Shown here piece by piece: positions 60,716-64,000 of a stretch of 64,000 nucleotides of DNA. Position 1 is the first letter of the stretch; every line of letters begins with the position of its first letter. Source of the DNA: Rusavskia elegans (lineage: Eukaryota; Ascomycota; Lecanoromycetes; Teloschistales; Teloschistaceae); the NCBI GenBank assembly GCA_011316305.1, contig SAUG01000092.1:206015-270014 (forward strand). The letters are read 5' to 3'. Made by a program: the position numbers and the translations under genes. The notes under the pieces are model-generated. The model ran no database searches. It was not told the origin of the DNA and worked only from the letters and a program-made list of their open reading frames with translations.

Positions 60716-63482
60716 ATGGCTGCAAACCCTGAGGAAGCCGCTCGCAATCGTGGCGACGTTTTTTTGAGAGCCCTGAACAACCATTACTTGGATATCGAAA
60801 TCGAGGAAACTATCGTAAGGTCCCCTCTATTCCTCTCGCTTCGGTTCGTCGCATTATGACTAACCTATTCTGCTCCGATTGCCGACAGTTCCTCGACTTC
60901 CTCGCCCAGTATCTGAATCCTGGGGACGATGATTTTGATGATCCCGCTTTTGTACACCAAGCTCGGTTGACCTTCTTAGAGATGGCTTGGCGCAACTCTA
61001 CCAAGGATACCGATGAAACAAGTCGAGGCGGGGGAAGCGGGGGAAGGCAATTGAGGCTAAGAGATCCTGGTACTAGTCCTGGCATCGGCACCGGCCTCGG
61101 CACTGGCTCTAGCACTGGGAGTGACGGAGGCAGTGATGGAGTAGGGACCCGAGGGCGGGGACAAGAAATAGGACGAGGACGTGGACACGAAACAGGACGA
61201 GGACGTGGACAAGAAATACGACGAGGACGGGGACGTGGACAAGGACGAGGACAAGATGCAGGACGAGGACAAGATGCAGGGCGAGGACAGGAAGGAGGAG
61301 GAGGACAAGCAGGAGGTCGAGAACGCGCAGAGTCGAGCCAGTGCGATGTTGGTCCGACCTCAAGCGCAAACAATACCAACGTCGTCAGCCTTCGCAGGCT
61401 AAGCGGCGTGGTTGAAGATTATAAAGGCGAAGATAATAGCAACGGCCACCCGGATGGTGACGGCAGCGACAGCAACGGAGGCGACAGTAATGACGATTGC
61501 AACAACAGGAACGATGCCGCTGGCGGCAACCCCAACATCGAACATGAAGGTACAGGGAATGGCGGTCTGGAAGATGACGACAACGCGGAAAGCGACGACG
61601 ACGATAACACGGTGCGCGCTGAAGGCACCAGCGATGACGGCGGAGACAACAGATCATTCGACGTAGATGATACCATCACACATGACGCCGGTTCCTACCA
61701 CAATGGCAGTAGCGCTCAAAACATGAATGAAGGCGGTAACGGGGCTACTGACAGCAACGGTGAGACATTCGTCATAAAAGTCTTATTCCGTTGTCGGCAA
61801 TGTGCTAATTGTAGGAGCACCACAGGGACCATACACCCCGCCGACCGTGGAGAGGAGAGAGAAGAAGGGCAAGGAAACAATACCAACATGCCTCAAGTGC
61901 AGCCTCAGCCCATCCCCATTGACAATGATCCGCCTATAAACTCGAACAATCCTACGCAGACACCTCCAACCGATCAAGAATTCGAGTCTGGATTATGTCA
62001 GAGGGTCAGCAAGACGCCTTTACGTCTGGGCAGCGCTGCAAATGAAAACCATCTCCAGGAGACAGTCCGGGAGATTCTCCGTCTGCCGGCGGTGAGAGAG
62101 GATGCCAAATCCAGCAGCACTCCCCTGGAAACGCTAGGACGTCTAGTGTCATTCATCGACTCGCTCTTTACACCACAGGTATATCTCGAGCTGAAGAAGA
62201 CCATGGCTCAGATTGTCAGACGACAAGGGTTCTCAGCAGTTCCCTGGGATCTGGAAGGCCGGATTTCGGAGGGTCATAGTATTGCAGGCAAAAGTCTTCG
62301 TGGAGGAGCAAGCCAACCGCCTGACGCTCTGGTGTCTCTCCAAGGTCAATGCCAACGAGCGCGACAGATTCAAGCAGAGCGGGCGAAGGGCTGGGCGAAA
62401 GCGCGCTGGGTGATTACAGCAATGCACTGTCACTTTTACTGGGAGGACATGAAAGCAATTCTTGACAAAGCTACAACCACCGGCGATGATGCAAGCCCGG
62501 ATGAGCGGTACATCCTAGCCATGGTACAGCAATCTATGGTTCACACTCGTTTGCGCGGGCTGAAGGCGGTCGATCATCTCAAGCTTGCAGTCTTTCCGTA
62601 TCTGGGCTTCAGCTTGGGCGACGAGCATTTTTGGAAGGCTCTGATCAGGACTGGAAAAGCTGCGTCGGCTTTCCAGAACCATTGGGGGCTCCTCGCCTTG
62701 ATTAAGCAGACGACGTAAGTGCTCATCTCCCAACCCCATATGTCGTGGGCGGATTCAGCTAGCTGGACAGCTGCTTATTGCGTTGCTTGGAGGTGATACT
62801 GACAATCTTCGTCCCATCTAGCCTGCACTCAATAGGCCATTCGCTTCTCAAAGCCGCAATCCCAGTTCTCCTCGGCCGTCATCCGTCCTTGGCCGTCATC
62901 TCCCAGATCTTGAACAAGGGCTACATGGAGCCGTTGCGAGGAAACGGCCGTTTAGACCGCCAACTACTCGGCAATTTCCTATGCTTCGCTACCGATCCTG
63001 CGACTCTCGTCAACGCTTGCCGGCAGAACGGGCTCGCCCACCTTTTCGGCTTCGCCCTCCCAGACGCCGGCTCTTCCCCTCCGACTCTCACGACCAACCT
63101 CCCTCATCCGGAGGTTTTACCCCAAACTCCGACGCATCATCAGCCTGGCATGAGTGGTCTACCAACACCTCCCGCTACACGAACCTCTCGTCCGCCACCC
63201 CGACACTTTCGCCGCCAATCACATCAACAAAGTCCCCCAACTCCGAATCCTGTTGACGGATCTAGTGATGCTCCCACCGACGCCTACACGGCTACCAATG
63301 TCAGCGATGGAGAGACGAGTTCCCCGTCTTACGATGAGGCGCTCACTCCCTCGCCAGCACATGTACCCTCACGACGGATCCCACTTGCTAGACCTTATCA
63401 GAGTACAAGAAACGCTGATGGCTCTAGTGCTAGCGATGACTCCGGCTGGCAGAGAAGGGTGCGCAGGCGGACGGGTGTGTAA
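60716..63482 (+). CDS. RG-rich, acidic low-complexity hypothetical protein, 861 aa, three exons
   Basis: Exon 1 60,716-60,814, intron 74 nt (GTAAGG, branch GACTAACC, GACAG), exon 2 60,889-62,714, intron 107 nt (GTAAGT, branch ACTGAC, TCTAG), exon 3 62,822-63,482. The exons total 2,586 nt in frame. Residues 1-75 form a small helical domain (FLRALNNHYLDIEIEETI, FLDFLAQYLNPGDDDFDD). Residues about 77-180 are Gly/Arg repeats of GRGRGQE type, and about 225-330 are very rich in Asp, Asn, Gly and Glu. Residues about 440-715 appear globular (WDLEGRISEG, WVITAMHCHFYWEDMKAIL), and the C-terminus is Pro/Ser/Thr-rich. RG boxes commonly bind RNA and are arginine-methylated; a role in RNA or condensate biology is inference. 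No signal peptide. The family is not recognised. Confidence 0.78.
61149..61311 (+). repeat. Coding minisatellite (RG repeats)
   Basis: Degenerate 18- to 24-bp units of the type GGACGAGGACGTGGACAAGA inside exon 2 of the 861-aa gene. They encode GRGRGQ-like repeats. Their lengths are multiples of three, so changes in unit number would keep the frame. Confidence 0.85.
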
Positions 63483-64000
63483 GCAGGCTGGAGACTCTCT
63501 CGACATGGGGGATAGGGCCGGTGATGGCATTTCCGCGACCTGGCCTGCATCTGAGTAGGCGTTTCTGGATATTCGGTGACTTTCAACTTGTATTTACGAT
63601 TTGGCGCATAGCTGCATGATTTGAGGATATTAAATATCCTCAAATCATGCACGTTTCCGTGAAGACACAAATCAATCAACTTGGATCCATCAAGCCTGAT
63701 CCTCATCTCTTATGCAGCTAGCTGCGGACAATAGAATACAACAGGGCTACGATAACTTGTAAGGAAAGAACGGTTATTCCTTGTTTGATTTTAATAGGTG
63801 TTGTTTGGCATAGGTTAGTAGCAAGGAGGGCAACTTCTTTTCTGGCGGTTCCGTTAGGAGTCCGATGAATTGGGCGAATATCTGTGAAAAGGAATGGTGA
63901 AAATAATATAACAAGTATATACTCGTACCTTTGTTTAATCTCTTGCCAACCCATAGAATCCATTTACCTTGATTGTCTATCGAACCATTGTCTCCCCCCC
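63483..64000. other. Region downstream of the last gene
   Basis: Apart from the palindrome at 63,614-63,650 and a 12-bp palindrome GCAGCTAGCTGC at 63,714-63,725, I see no supported feature. A minus-strand frame at 63,718-63,963 has no gene-like signals. Confidence 0.5.
63614..63650. repeat. 37-bp near-perfect palindrome
   Basis: Arms of 17 bp, GCATGATTTGAGGATAT and its exact complement, are separated by TAA. It lies about 130 bp after the stop codon of the 861-aa gene. It could form a hairpin in its 3' UTR or be the remnant of a small inverted-repeat element. Confidence 0.85.

Noticed and set aside
60810..61379. 189-codon minus-strand ORF rich in PRP and CPRP repeats
   Set aside because: It is the antisense shadow of the RG minisatellite; the plus-strand model has consensus introns with branch sites and runs through both sides.
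63718..63963. 81-codon minus-strand ORF near the window end
   Set aside because: It shows no recognisable domain, composition bias of coding DNA, or splice signals; chance is likely.
1..64000. Telomere repeats, rRNA genes or CRISPR arrays
   Set aside because: No TTAGGG arrays, no conserved rRNA blocks and no regularly spaced repeat-spacer arrays were seen; the regular repeats present are microsatellites and transposon ends.

Overview
The window is nuclear DNA of a filamentous ascomycete (Pezizomycotina), joining two very different kinds of sequence. Positions 1 to about 52,830 are extremely A+T-rich, full of stop codons and almost free of CpA and TpG dinucleotides. That is the footprint of saturated repeat-induced point mutation (RIP, C:G to T:A, preferring CpA). 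From about 52,830 to 64,000 the base composition is balanced, CpA and TpG return, and spliced fungal genes with short GT..AG introns appear. No telomere repeat, rRNA or CRISPR is present. The AT block could be pericentromeric or subtelomeric heterochromatin; the sequence alone does not decide.

The AT block is a nested graveyard of transposons. A Ty1/copia-type element on the minus strand spans about 23,356-38,674 and has been split by a Ty3/gypsy chromovirus with two 227-bp LTRs (28,052-35,494, plus strand) and by a 1.14-kb DNA transposon with ~54-bp terminal inverted repeats (37,378-38,520). A tRNA-like-headed short element also lies inside it. A second gypsy family (LTRs of about 403-410 bp) has left minus-strand relics at 17,976-23,278 and about 39,900-43,635. 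A tRNA-derived SINE with intact A and B boxes and a 17-bp target duplication is inserted in the reverse transcriptase of the first of these. A hAT-like MITE family (termini TAGACTGGCC..GGCCAGTCTA, 8-bp target duplications) has at least eight copies, one nested in another and one only 132 bp long. The first 17 kb and the 46-52.8 kb stretch contain RIP-degraded repeats that I could not name.

The gene region holds an arginine-rich hypothetical protein (52,955-53,716, +), three minus-strand genes in a row for coiled-coil or membrane-anchored hypothetical proteins (54,125-55,217; 55,453-57,198; 57,930-59,298), and a divergently oriented three-exon gene (60,716-63,482, +) for an 861-residue protein with an RG-rich minisatellite and an acidic low-complexity region. 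None matches a family I can name. Splice sites were inferred from frame continuity and consensus signals. The three minus-strand genes share orientation and a disordered plus coiled-coil character, but a functional link is only a suggestion.
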